53,721 bases of DNA from an uncultured Coriobacteriaceae bacterium (GCA_900543875.1 UQSV01000004.1:1-53721), one strand, 5' to 3'. Counted from the stretch's first letter, positions 33,847-42,695 are shown. The notes: a model not told the origin generated them from the letters alone. Translations and numbers: made by a program.

Positions 33847-35798
33847 ATGGAGAAAATCAGCCGGGAGACCCCCGATCTCACGCAGGAGAACATCAGGCGA
33901 CTTGCCGAACTGTTCCCCGATGCCGTGACCGAGTCGAAGATTGAGGGGGGGGTACCGCTCTAAGCGTTGATTTTGACGCGCTTCGCGGCGACCTGTCTGA
34001 CCACGTGGTGGACGGGGAGCGTGAGCGCTATCAATTCACTTGGCCTGGCAAGCGCGAGGCTAAGCTCGAGGCCAGGCGTCCCACGCGAAAGACTATGCGT
34101 CCCTGCCCCGAGAAGTCCGTTGACTGGGACACCACCCAGAACCTCTACATCGAGGGCGACAACCTCGAGGCCCTCAAGATCATGCGCGAGACCTATGCGG
34201 GTAAGGTCAAGCTGATTTATATCGACCCGCCGTACAACACGGGTCACGACTTCGTCTATGACGACGACTACTCCCAGACGCGAGCTGAATACGATGCCGA
34301 GAGCGGCGACTACGACGAGGAGGGCGGCCGCCTGGTGGCCAACCCCGAGTCCAACGGCCGCTTCCACTCTGACTGGTGCTCAATGATGTACCCGAGACTG
34401 ATGCTCGCCAGGGACATGCTGAGCGAGGACGGAGTTATCTTCATCTCGATTGATGACAACGAGGTTGACAATTTAAAGAAGCTCCTTGATGAGGTATTCG
34501 GGCAAGAGAACTTCGCTGCTCGTTTTATGTGGGCGAAAACAATGACTCCGCCCGCTCTTGCATATAAATGCCGTAAGACGGTCGAATACGTTCTGTGCTA
34601 CGAGAGGGTCGCAAATAAGTCAAAGTTTTTCGGCGACTGGCTCGATAACGGCGACGCACCGCTTCTCAACTCTGGTAACCCTCTCAAGCAATTGAAGTTT
34701 CCTGCCGGCAGTATACGCTTCACCTTTATTGATAACGGCGTAGTTAAGGCTGGCCGGTATGAGGGGGCCGAGGTGCTGTCTGACATTGAAATCGTGGACG
34801 GGAAAAACCGTTGCAATGCAACGTTGGAGGGGCGTTTTAAGTGGCAGCAGGATACGTTGAACGACGAAGTAAGCCGTGGAACGTATTTTCTGGCAAAGAC
34901 ACCAAAACTGTCTGTCAGGTTTCAACGTCCTAACGACGGCACGAAATATAAGACGCCTACGAATTACCTTCCAATTAAGCTCGATACTTCGAATGGCGTT
35001 GGCACGAATGAAACTGCCAGCTCGGATATGGCTGATTTGGGTATGGATGCTTGTTTCGATTTCACCAAGCCCGTAAGCCTAATTGAGTACCTGATCAGGA
35101 TGCGTTGCTTCATCGAGAAGGATGACGTTATACTTGATTTCTTTTCTGGTTCGGCCACAACTGCCCATGCTGTTATGCGCCTTAATGCCGGTGATGGGGG
35201 AAATCGTAAGTTCATAATGGTCCAGCTTCCCGAAGATTGTGCTGAGGGTTCTTCGGCACAGAAATCTGGCTATTCGACCATCTGCGATCTCGGCGAAGAG
35301 CGTATCCGACGTGCGGGCGCCAAGATAAAGGCCGAGGTCGAGGAAACAAATTGCAAGCTTGAGCTCGGTGCCGAGCCCAAGCCAGTGCCAGACATTGGCT
35401 TTCGCGTGCTGCGCGTGGACGAATCCTGCCTCAAAGACGAGTACGCCACGCCCGCCGCGTACGACCAGACCCAGCTCGACCTCTTTGCCGACAATGCCGT
35501 GGAGGGTGCGGAGCCGCTCGACCTGCTCTTTCAAGCCCTGCCTGCCTTCCGCATCCCATACTCGGCCAAGATTGTCGAGCGTGAGCTTGGCGGCAAGGCA
35601 TGCTTCGACGTCAACGACCGACAGCTTATTGCCTGCTTTGACGAGGACGTGGACACGGCGGCTCTCGAGGCCATTGCCTGCGAGCGCCCAATCTACGCGC
35701 TCTTCCGTGACGCGTCGTTCTCGAACGACGCTGCCGTCGCCAACCTCGAGGAGCTCTTCAAGACCTTCTCGGCCGATACCATCCGCAAGGTGATTTAG
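33847..35798 (+). CDS. mod: Type III DNA methyltransferase (Mod), out of frame at a G8 tract
   Basis: The gene starts at ATG 33847 (MEKISRETPDLTQENI), which is the usual opening of Type III Mod proteins. At 33945-33952 there are eight G, after which this frame stops at 33963. The rest of Mod continues in another frame: SVDFDALRGDLSDHVVDG, then RYQFTWPGKREA. One extra G, or two fewer, restores a continuous protein of 650 or 648 aa. The catalytic motif DPPYNTG (N6-adenine, motif IV) is near residue 126 and the AdoMet motif FFSGSATTAHA near 430, the order of beta-class enzymes. The segment between them is the target-recognition domain and drops to about 45-50% GC. In the present state only a shorter product from a weak GTG at 34005 could be made. 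Poly-G phase variation is known for Type III mod genes, e.g. modH in Helicobacter. A sequencing error is the alternative. Confidence 0.85.
33945..33952 (+). repeat. G8 homopolymer inside mod (phase-variation tract)
   Basis: Eight consecutive G after GATT-GA in codons 33-35 of mod. It is the exact point where homology to Mod changes frame. Homopolymer slippage would switch the gene between on and off. Confidence 0.8.
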
Positions 35799-35801
35799 CC
35801 G

Positions 35802-36350
35802 ATGGAAAACTGGTTTTCGGGCTTCTGTGCATTAGCTGGTACGTTTGTTGGCGCGATTGCAAGCATTCTGACTACGGTTGTGACGAATAACTATGAGTCT
35901 CAAGAAAAACGAAAGGCACAAGAGAGCCTAAGGGCTAGAAGGCTATTAGAGCGTCAACTCAATGAGCTGGACGCAATTGAATCCCTGCTTCTACAGTGGG
36001 GCAGGGAGACAGCCAAGTACTATCTTTCAATCGAAAAGAGGCTAAATAGAGGTCTCGGCGGCGATGCCCGTGTTTTGGGAGATGACGCTTCTAGCGAGGC
36101 GGCCCGCCTTCTGTGTGTCGATATTAAGTTGCGCAGCAGCCGCCTTCTCGATTGTGATTTGCGCAATGAGATACGCGACCTTACCTCAGGTGTTTCGTTA
36201 TCGAACGATACCAGCGAAATAGACGCCTTCCTTAACCGTAAGGTTCAAGAAACTAGCGCCGTTGTAGACAAATTGGCAGAACGTCGCAGGCAGCTGCTTG
36301 TTGTGAATCCGGTTGACTATCTCAAATCGATTGACGGGGGTGAAGCGTAG
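35802..36350 (+). CDS. Membrane-anchored coiled-coil protein between mod and res
   Basis: 182 aa, not recognised. One transmembrane helix at residues 6-27 (FCALAGTFVGAIASILTTVV) is followed by a long charged helical region (ESQEKRKAQESLRARRLLE) and further helices to the end. It would sit on the inner face of the membrane with the coiled coil in the cytoplasm. Codon use and base composition (about 42% GC in a counted row) differ strongly from the neighbours, indicating recent acquisition. It starts 3 nt after mod and its stop touches the res start, so it is expressed with the restriction genes. It may tether or inhibit the complex, or act on infection; this is inference from position only. 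Confidence 0.75.
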   Translation: MENWFSGFCALAGTFVGAIASILTTVVTNNYESQEKRKAQESLRARRLLERQLNELDAIESLLLQWGRETAKYYLSIEKRLNRGLGGDARVLGDDASSEAARLLCVDIKLRSSRLLDCDLRNEIRDLTSGVSLSNDTSEIDAFLNRKVQETSAVVDKLAERRRQLLVVNPVDYLKSIDGGEA

Positions 36351-39300
36351 ATGCACTTCAAGTTCAAGATCCAGCCCTACCAGACCGACGCAGCGCGCGC
36401 GGTGATGGACGTCTTTACCGGACAGCCCAACTCGGGTGCGTCCGTCTACATGCGTGACCTTGGCCGCGGCGCTACCAGGCACGGTATGGAAACCATCGAC
36501 GGCTTTGAGACCCAGCTCGAGGCAAGTGAGGGCTATGCCAACGCCCCGCTCATCTTGGGCAGTGCCACCTTGCTCGACAACATCCACAAGGTGCAGCGTA
36601 CCAATCGCATCGCGGAGTCTGCCTCGCTTGCCAATGGTCCCGCTCCCGTCAACCTCGACATCGAGATGGAGACGGGCACGGGCAAGACCTACGTCTACAC
36701 CAAGACCATGCTCGAGCTCAATCGCCTCTATGGCTGGACCAAGTTCATCGTGGTCGTGCCTTCCATCGCCATCCGCGAGGGCGTCTACAAGTCGCTCAAG
36801 AACACCGAGCAGCACTTCTTCGAGCAGTATGGCAAGGCGATCCGCTACTTCGTCTACGACAGCTCGCGCCTCGGCGAGATCGACCGTTTCTCCTCGAGCG
36901 CCGACGTCAACGTGATGATCATCAACATGCAGGCGTTCAACACATCGATGAAGAAGGGTGGGCGCTCCAAGGAGGCTCGCATCATGTACTCCGAGCGCGA
37001 TGACTTTGGCAGCCGCAGGCCCATCGACGTCATCTCGGCCAACAACCCCATCGTCATCCTCGATGAGCCCCAGAAGATGGGTGGCAAGGCAACGCAGGCC
37101 GGCATCAGGCGCTTCAAGCCGCTTGCATGCCTTAACTATTCGGCCACGCACCGCGAGCACCACAATGCCGTCTACGTACTCGACACTCTCGACGCGTTCA
37201 ACCAGCGTCTGGTCAAGCGCATCGAGGTCAAGGGCTTTGAGCTCAAGGGCATGAACGGCACCGACGGCTACCTCTACCTACAAGACATTAAGGTAAGCAA
37301 GAACAAAGCGCCCCAGGCAGTCATCGAGTACAAGAGGCTCAACGCCTCCGGCTCCATTACCAAGCATATCGGTACCTTTGGCGAGCATGACAGCATCTAC
37401 GATGCCTCGGGCGAACTCGAGGCCTACCGTGAGGGGTATATCGTCTCCGAGGTTGTGCCCGATATGGATGGCGCGACTGGCTGCGTGCGATTCCTCAACG
37501 GCTTGGAGCTTACGCGTGGCGTTGTCTGCAGCGATTCCGCCGAGCGTGACATCCGGCGCGTACAGATTCGCGAGACCATCAAGAGCCATCTCGAGAAGGA
37601 GGAGGCCCTCTTTGCCCGCGGCATCAAGTGCCTGTCGCTCTTCTTTATTGACGAGGTAGCCAAGTATCGTGTCTACGACGATGACGGGCAGGAAGGCCTG
37701 GGCGAGTACGGCCGCATCTTCGAGGAGGAGTATGCCCGTGCCGTCGAGGAGTACGACAAGGGCCAGCAGAGCCTGGATGCCTCGCTTGACGCGGGGCTAG
37801 GGGAGAATCACCGCCGCTACCTTGCGTGGTTGAGGGGAATTGATGTCCGCGACACCCACAAGGGCTACTTCTCCATCGACAAGAACGGCCATTCGATCGA
37901 CTCAAAGCTCAAGCGTGGCAGCGACGAGGCCGATGACGAGAGCGCCTACGACCTCATCCTCAAGGACAAGGAACGCCTGCTGTCGTTTGACGAGCCCACG
38001 CGCTTCATCTTCTCCCACTCGGCTCTTCGCGAAGGCTGGGACAACCCCAACGTGTTCCAGATCTGCACGCTCAAGCACTCGAACTCCGAGACGGGCAAGC
38101 GTCAAGAGGTTGGCCGTGGCCTGCGCCTGTGCGTGAACAGTGAGGGCGAGCGTCAGGACCTCGAGGTCCTGGGCGAGTCTGAGGTGCACAGCGTGAACAA
38201 GCTTACGGTCATTGCATCGGAGAGCTACAAGGCATTCACGGATGCGCTTCAGAATGAGACGAAGGCCACGCTGCGCGATCGTCCCAAGAAGGTCACGGAG
38301 AAGTTCCTTGCTGGTCTCGCCGTTCAAGGTGCAGAGTCGCAGCCCTATGTGCTCACGGAGGACGATGCCCACGACGTGTACTTTGCGCTCGTCTCAAAGG
38401 GACTGGTGGATCGCAAGGGCGAGCCCACGCAGGAGTTCAAGGACCACGGCATGGCGGCGGTGTCGGAGGACGATCTGCCCGAGCACCTTTATGCCTACCG
38501 CGAGGACATCGAGAAGCTTGTGCGCAGCGTTTATGACGCGCATGCGCTCGATAACTACATTGCAGACGGGTACGAGCCCAAGGTCAAGAGCAACCCGCTC
38601 AACCGCAACTTCATGCGCGCTGAGTTCCAGGAGCTGTGGAACAAGATCAACTCGAAGCACTCGTACACGGTCGACTTTGATGACGAGGAGCTGCGTTCCA
38701 AGGCCATCGAACGAATCAATCGCGAGCTGTTCGTGAACAAGACGAGCTACGTCATGACGGTTGCCTCTCAGCGCTCGACTCAGTCGCGCGAGAACCTGGA
38801 GACGGGCCAGTCGTTTGGCTCGGAGGTGCGGCAGGACTTCGAGGCGGGCGACCATTCCACGAGCGTGACGTATGACCTGCTTGGTGAGGTATCTGCTGCG
38901 GCCCATATCACGCGTCGTAGTGCTGCGGCCGTCCTCAAGGGCATCATGCCGGCCAAGTTCCGCATGTTTGCCGAGAACCCCGAGGAGTTCATCGCGAGGG
39001 TCTCGAAGTGCATCCTTGCCGAGAAGGCAACGATGGTGGTCGACCACATCACCTATCACAAGCTCGATGACCGCTATGACTCCGACATCTTTGCTGAGCG
39101 TATGCCCGAGAACTTGTCGCGTGCGCTCGAGACGAGTCGCTGCGTGCAGGACTATGTGTTCTGGGATTCTGAGGGCGAGCGCGACTTTGCACGCGACCTT
39201 GATGCGGCTGAGGGCAAGGTTGCCGTGTATGCCAAGCTGCCGCGTGCGTTCAAGATTCCCACGCCAGTGGGTGACTATGCCCCCGACTGGGCGATAGCCT

Positions 39301-39500
39301 TTGAGAGGGGGAGCGTACGCCACGTGTTCTTTGTTGCGGAGACAAAGGGCAGCATGGACAGCCTGACCTTACGCGACATTGAGAAGGGCAAGATTGCCTG
39401 TGCGAGGAAACTCTTCAACGAGTTTTCTGGCGAGGACGTGCGCTATGACGTGGTGCACAGCTACCAGGATCTGCTCGCTGTCATACAAGGTACGGAGTAG
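36351..39500 (+). CDS. res: Type III restriction subunit Res (helicase-endonuclease)
   Basis: 1049 aa. The SF2 motor has Walker A METGTGKTYV near residue 105, motif Ia VVVPSIAIREGV, DEAD-like LDEPQKMGG near 237, SATHREHH near 261, and the second RecA domain with FIFSHSALREGWDNPNVFQI and RQEVGRGLRL. The C-terminal PD-(D/E)XK nuclease is at about 970-1000: APDWAIAFERG and VAETKGSM supply Asp, Glu and Lys. It cuts DNA when two unmodified sites meet, together with Mod. All motifs are intact and in frame. With Mod off, Res should have no partner for site recognition, so the cell is not at risk from unmodified DNA. Confidence 0.93.
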   Translation: MHFKFKIQPYQTDAARAVMDVFTGQPNSGASVYMRDLGRGATRHGMETIDGFETQLEASEGYANAPLILGSATLLDNIHKVQRTNRIAESASLANGPAPVNLDIEMETGTGKTYVYTKTMLELNRLYGWTKFIVVVPSIAIREGVYKSLKNTEQHFFEQYGKAIRYFVYDSSRLGEIDRFSSSADVNVMIINMQAFNTSMKKGGRSKEARIMYSERDDFGSRRPIDVISANNPIVILDEPQKMGGKATQAGIRRFKPLACLNYSATHREHHNAVYVLDTLDAFNQRLVKRIEVKGFELKGMNGTDGYLYLQDIKVSKNKAPQAVIEYKRLNASGSITKHIGTFGEHDSIYDASGELEAYREGYIVSEVVPDMDGATGCVRFLNGLELTRGVVCSDSAERDIRRVQIRETIKSHLEKEEALFARGIKCLSLFFIDEVAKYRVYDDDGQEGLGEYGRIFEEEYARAVEEYDKGQQSLDASLDAGLGENHRRYLAWLRGIDVRDTHKGYFSIDKNGHSIDSKLKRGSDEADDESAYDLILKDKERLLSFDEPTRFIFSHSALREGWDNPNVFQICTLKHSNSETGKRQEVGRGLRLCVNSEGERQDLEVLGESEVHSVNKLTVIASESYKAFTDALQNETKATLRDRPKKVTEKFLAGLAVQGAESQPYVLTEDDAHDVYFALVSKGLVDRKGEPTQEFKDHGMAAVSEDDLPEHLYAYREDIEKLVRSVYDAHALDNYIADGYEPKVKSNPLNRNFMRAEFQELWNKINSKHSYTVDFDDEELRSKAIERINRELFVNKTSYVMTVASQRSTQSRENLETGQSFGSEVRQDFEAGDHSTSVTYDLLGEVSAAAHITRRSAAAVLKGIMPAKFRMFAENPEEFIARVSKCILAEKATMVVDHITYHKLDDRYDSDIFAERMPENLSRALETSRCVQDYVFWDSEGERDFARDLDAAEGKVAVYAKLPRAFKIPTPVGDYAPDWAIAFERGSVRHVFFVAETKGSMDSLTLRDIEKGKIACARKLFNEFSGEDVRYDVVHSYQDLLAVIQGTE

Positions 39501-39603
39501 AGGTGATGCTTGGTCTGTAGCATTACCAAGTATGACGCCCGAGGTACTATGACGTTTGTGGAATGGCGACTTGGCGGTCTGACCGTATTCCCACGTACAG
39601 TGT

Positions 39604-39649
39604 TGAGGAGCGCCGTCGCCCTGTTGGGCGGCGGCGCTCCTCGTTTTTA
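39604..39649 (+). terminator. Strong intrinsic terminator of the restriction operon
   Basis: GAGGAGCGCCG-CGCC pairs with GGCG-CGGCGCTCCTC around a short loop, followed by GTTTTTAT. About 105 bp after the res stop. Confidence 0.85.
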
Positions 39650-39796
39650 TATGACGAGGGATTGGGGCCCTTTGCCACAATATTGGCGTCTGGGTTGCCA
39701 TTGAGATTCGGATGTCCTTTCGTTACCTTCGTCCCAGCTTCGTCCTATTTGTGTCCCGCACGACTCCTACGATGTAGACGCATCGAAGGAGGACGC

Positions 39797-40552
39797 GTGA
39801 AGAGAAACGTTTACCAGATGGGCGATGCCACGTATGCCTTTTCGCCTGGATCATTTGACGCTCTTCTCGGCCATGGAAGCGTTGGCGCGAGCAAGATGCG
39901 CGAGCTGTCCCATGTCGTGAATGTCTCCGTCTCGTCAATCAAGGATTGGCGCAGTGGCGCCCACGTGCCGTCCGATATCGCAAAGGTCAGGGACGTGGCG
40001 GGCTGGTTGGGTGTCGAGACCAACGAGCTTCTTATTAAGATGGGAGACGAAAGCATGGAGGAACGTCTTACGGAGCGACAGCTCGACGTGCTGTGCGACT
40101 TGTGGGCTCAGGCCTTTGATTTCCTTGAGCTCGCAAAGGAAACCGACTATTTCGTGTGGAGCGACTACGACCTTGACCGTATTCCTCCCTCGCTGCGTTG
40201 TGACGCCGTTGTTGTTGAAGACGCTTCTGTGGATGGGGAGCCCAACTCTATCCTTAGCCTGGGTCTTCATGAGCGGGTGCTAAACGCGTATAGCCGCTCT
40301 CTGCGTCGAGCCTATCCCGTCGTGGGGAATACGGGAGCCTATGCTTCCTTGCAAGAGTTCGAGAGCTCGATTCTTGATGGCATGTGCTACGACGAGACGG
40401 GCGAGTGGCTTCCCGACCCCGATATGCTCTACGACCCCCAGCCTGAGGGATACGTTGCTCCCATGGTGGCCAAGGCCAGCGAGGGGCGCCGGCTGCTCGA
40501 CGAACTGGGCGAGCAACTGCTTGCCTATCGCGAGAGACTGATTCAAGCGTAG
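39797..40552 (+). CDS. XRE-like helix-turn-helix regulator
   Basis: 251 aa from the GTG at 39797, which follows GAAGGAGGACGC. The N-terminal domain (residues 28-85) is an XRE-type helix-turn-helix: MRELSHVVNVSVSSIKDWRS and DVAGWLGVETNELL. The C-terminal 165 residues are acidic and unrecognised (WSDYDLDRIPPSLRCDAVVV). It lies inside the bracketed region after the restriction terminator and has its own start site, so it could regulate the operon or control an independent small module. The ligand is unknown. Confidence 0.75.
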   Translation: MKRNVYQMGDATYAFSPGSFDALLGHGSVGASKMRELSHVVNVSVSSIKDWRSGAHVPSDIAKVRDVAGWLGVETNELLIKMGDESMEERLTERQLDVLCDLWAQAFDFLELAKETDYFVWSDYDLDRIPPSLRCDAVVVEDASVDGEPNSILSLGLHERVLNAYSRSLRRAYPVVGNTGAYASLQEFESSILDGMCYDETGEWLPDPDMLYDPQPEGYVAPMVAKASEGRRLLDELGEQLLAYRERLIQA

Positions 40553-40671
40553 GTGTGCGTGCTTAATTGGCGTTGTCGGGGAGCATGAAGGCTTATGGGA
40601 TGAGGCGGCAGTCTTGGCGATTCTGAGCTTGATCTCTAAGCTCTAGCCCTCGTGGGTCGTGCCGCTAAACG

Positions 40672-40703
40672 GAAACAGCCGCCCTAGCCGGCGGCTGTTT
40701 CTT
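40672..40703 (+). terminator. Intrinsic terminator after the HTH gene
   Basis: GAAACAGCCGCC pairs with GGCGGCTGTTTC around CTAGCC, followed by TTGG. Symmetric, so it may act on both strands. The rest of the 40553-40916 gap holds only the leader of the next gene. Confidence 0.75.
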
Positions 40704-40916
40704 GGGCATGGCCCACGAACCAAATGTTGTTACAGGAGGGCGTAAGCCCCTACGCTACCAATTCTACCCGTTTCAGTCCTGCCTGCGCGATTGACCGAGG
40801 TCATTGGCATCAGGCCTGCCACGGTCGATTAGTGGAGCGTATGGCGTCCGGGCAGCGGTTTGCCGCGCCGATACCCGGGTATTAATCAAACGAGTCTGCG
40901 GCGGAGGGAGCCGAAC

Positions 40917-41147
40917 ATGTCTGGCCTCAGGAGCGTCTTCAAGTCTGATGGATCGCTGCATTTCGAGAGCGAGATTGGCACGGGGACGGTCCGCACACGC
41001 ATGGACCTTTCGACGGGCGAGGTGAGCACCGTAATTAGCAGTGGCCCCATGAACACCGTCACCAGCAACAACGGGTCTCACTTTGAGTACACCGTTGGCA
41101 ACGTGCGCTTTAACTCCGAGACGGGAACGCCTGACTACCTGCTGTAG
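40917..41147 (+). CDS. Small protein of unknown function (76 aa)
   Basis: ATG at 40917 follows GGCGGAGGGAGCCGAAC, a clear ribosome binding site. The product (MSGLRSVFKSDGSLHFESE...) is polar, rich in Ser, Thr and Gly, with alternating strands (VRTRMDLSTGEVSTVISSG) and no hydrophobic helix. A small all-beta fold seems likely. No family is recognised. It is the last gene inside the bracketed region. Confidence 0.55.
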   Translation: MSGLRSVFKSDGSLHFESEIGTGTVRTRMDLSTGEVSTVISSGPMNTVTSNNGSHFEYTVGNVRFNSETGTPDYLL

Positions 41148-41247
41148 CTTGACCTCCTGCGGCGGCGTCCGTTGATGGGCGAGCGCGCATTTTGGGTACC
41201 TGGTTCCTTTGGGCCGGGTGCCCTCTCTGTGCGCATCTTTGGCGAGC

Positions 41248-41341
41248 TAGTGTGCACAAGTTGCGAACGCGCCAATGCTCAACTCTGATTATGCTCGTAA
41301 CTAGTGGGCGATTCTCTGACTCATGTACACTAATCGTGGCC
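41248..41341. repeat. Right copy of the 93-bp element bracketing the Type III region
   Basis: Second copy of the element at 29589-29681, in the same orientation. Shared blocks are CAACT-GATT-TGCTCGTAAC in the middle and ATGTAC-CTAATCG at the right end. The ends again form terminal inverted repeats (CTAGTGTGCACAAG and CTCATGTACACTAA). Divergence from the left copy is about 35% overall but concentrated in the loops. Confidence 0.65.
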
Positions 41342-41379
41342 CGCGGCGTGAGTCTAAATCGATTTCATCCGCGTTTTTG

Positions 41380-41672
41380 TCCGCATGTCTCCCGTGCTAC
41401 CACGAGCTTGCCGAAAGGCCCAGACCCGGCTGGTAAAGCCTACGCTCGGCGCGGCGTGCGTTACGTGCCTAGGGACTCGGAGATCCAAACAAAACCGAGA
41501 ACGCTCAGAAGGTGGCCCCATTAACCCATCTCCGCCCCAGGGTGGTGACATCCCTGGGGTTGGGCACCTGGTGCGGGACGCGTCCTCGCCTGGAGGCCAG
41601 GACAACTGGGTATTTTGAGTGCGAACGGCCGGCATCTGCTTGGGCAATGGGAGCCTGGAACGCAGATGCCGG
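41380..41672 (+). ncRNA. Candidate structured RNA ending in a terminator
   Basis: No good ORF. Successive short hairpins are visible: CTCGG...CCGAG (about 41477-41501), CCCAGGG...CCCTGGG (about 41531-41555), GGACGCGTCC, CCTGG-AGG-CCAGG, and finally a terminator-like stem AACGGCCGGCATCTGC with its complement followed by TTTTGC (41627-41674). A row of hairpins closed by a terminator is the look of a non-coding RNA, but I recognise no known family. GC-rich DNA forms such stems by chance, so this is only a candidate. Confidence 0.3.
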
Positions 41673-41689
41673 CCGTTTTGCTCGTTTCG

Positions 41690-41869
41690 CAAGGTTTGCT
41701 TGCCTGCGGTACAGACGCACCGTGGCCAGTATTGCGGCACTTCGCCGTCCTGGAAGTTTGGCTGCTCGTGGGAGCAGTTCAAGAGGTGGGACTGGACCGC
41801 TCGCACGTTTGGCTCGGAGGAAGAAGAAGCCCGCGCCTACTGGAAGCGCCACTACAAGTATCGGTAGCG
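41690..41869 (+). pseudogene. Possible remnant of a small cysteine-containing protein
   Basis: An open stretch reads THRGQYCGTSPSWKFGCSWE and ends EEARAYWKRHYKYR before a stop at 41867. The composition (aromatic, Cys, basic) looks like protein rather than a random frame, yet there is no start with a ribosome binding site after the terminator at 41672. Possibly the 3' end of a decayed gene. Confidence 0.3.
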
Positions 41870-41919
41870 GCGGATTCGCTTGCATGTTCGAGTAAATAGC
41901 AATAGTTGCTAATTTGATG

Positions 41920-42126
41920 CCTCTTATGTCGTGAGGGGCAAGACCGTTTCTGCGGCGAAGGCCTCGCGCATGCTTGGCGTGAGCGCCGGCCGCGTAACCC
42001 ACATGCTCGACTCTGACATCCTGCAGGGCTGTCGCAGGGGGGTGCGGGACGTACGTCACCGTTGAGTCCATCGAGAAGCGTGCGGCATCCCATCCTAGCG
42101 CGGGAAGGCCCAGGGCGCACTCGGCC
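41920..42126 (+). pseudogene. Frameshifted small helix-turn-helix (excisionase-like) gene
   Basis: One frame encodes VSAAKASRMLGVSAGRVTHM and stops at about 42065; another frame continues with TYVTVESIEKRAASHPSAG and stops near 42126. Together they make one normal excisionase/MerR-like DNA-binding module, so the gene has a frameshift near the G-rich run at about 42035 and no clear start. It is a remnant. Confidence 0.45.
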
Positions 42127-42695
42127 TAACCCCTTCGCCCCCTTCTCGCAAGCCATTGCTCGCGAGTCTGGCGCATGAAGACCTCGGTGCGCACCTCGTC
42201 CAGAAGCTCAACGGGTTTGTTGGGCTCAACGTGGTGGAAGGCAAAGCCGCACTTCTCCTGACACCGCCGCGACTTCTCGTTGCCTTCGTAATATCCGCAC
42301 CAGACGGCATGGCAAGCGGGGTCGGCAAAGCATTGGCCGAGAAGCGCGTCCACGGCCTCGGGGATGAGACCGCGACCCCAGTATGGCTTGCCAATCCAAA
42401 ATCCCAGCTCGCGGTCGCCGCTCTGAACGTCTGCGTGATGCATGCGCGGGCTCATGACGCCAATGCTGCCTATAGGGAATCCCGTCTCCTTGAGCACGAC
42501 GGCGTAGGTGCCGCGGATGGAAAGAACGTCGTGGATGATCTGGCGGCTCTCCTCGGCCGGTGTGTGCGCAGGCCAGCCGGCGGCAGGCCCTACCTCGGGA
42601 TCTTTCGCATGGCGATAGAGCTTGGCTGCATCGCCCTCGTTCCAGGGCCGCAGCGTTAGGCGCCTCGTCTCGATGACGTTCGGCAGTGTTGGCAT
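42126..42695 (-). CDS. GNAT-family (RimJ/RimL-like) acetyltransferase
   Basis: 189 aa from the ATG at 42695, preceded by GGGAGGAACGCG. It has the RimJ/RimL-type opening VIETRRLTLRPWNEGDA, GSIGVMSPRM, the strand ELGFWIGKPYWGRGLIPEAV with the acetyl-CoA loop (QxxGxG-like YWGRGL), and the terminal NEKSRRCQEKCGFAFHHVE. Such enzymes acetylate ribosomal protein N-termini or small molecules. The frame is open further upstream but lacks a start signal. It lies in a decayed region but is itself intact. Confidence 0.85.
   Translation of the reverse strand: MPTLPNVIETRRLTLRPWNEGDAAKLYRHAKDPEVGPAAGWPAHTPAEESRQIIHDVLSIRGTYAVVLKETGFPIGSIGVMSPRMHHADVQSGDRELGFWIGKPYWGRGLIPEAVDALLGQCFADPACHAVWCGYYEGNEKSRRCQEKCGFAFHHVEPNKPVELLDEVRTEVFMRQTREQWLARRGRRG

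Noticed and set aside
34005..35798. Mod as a normal gene starting at GTG 34005
   Set aside because: No convincing ribosome binding site, and the usual Mod N-terminus is encoded directly upstream in the other frame, joined by the G8 tract.
30006..39500. DISARM or BREX system
   Set aside because: No DrmA/DrmB, PglZ or BrxC-like proteins. The methyltransferase and nuclease are those of Type III restriction systems.
41385..41618. 77-codon plus-strand ORF in the hairpin-rich stretch
   Set aside because: No ribosome binding site, biased Pro/Gly/Ser composition and no family resemblance.
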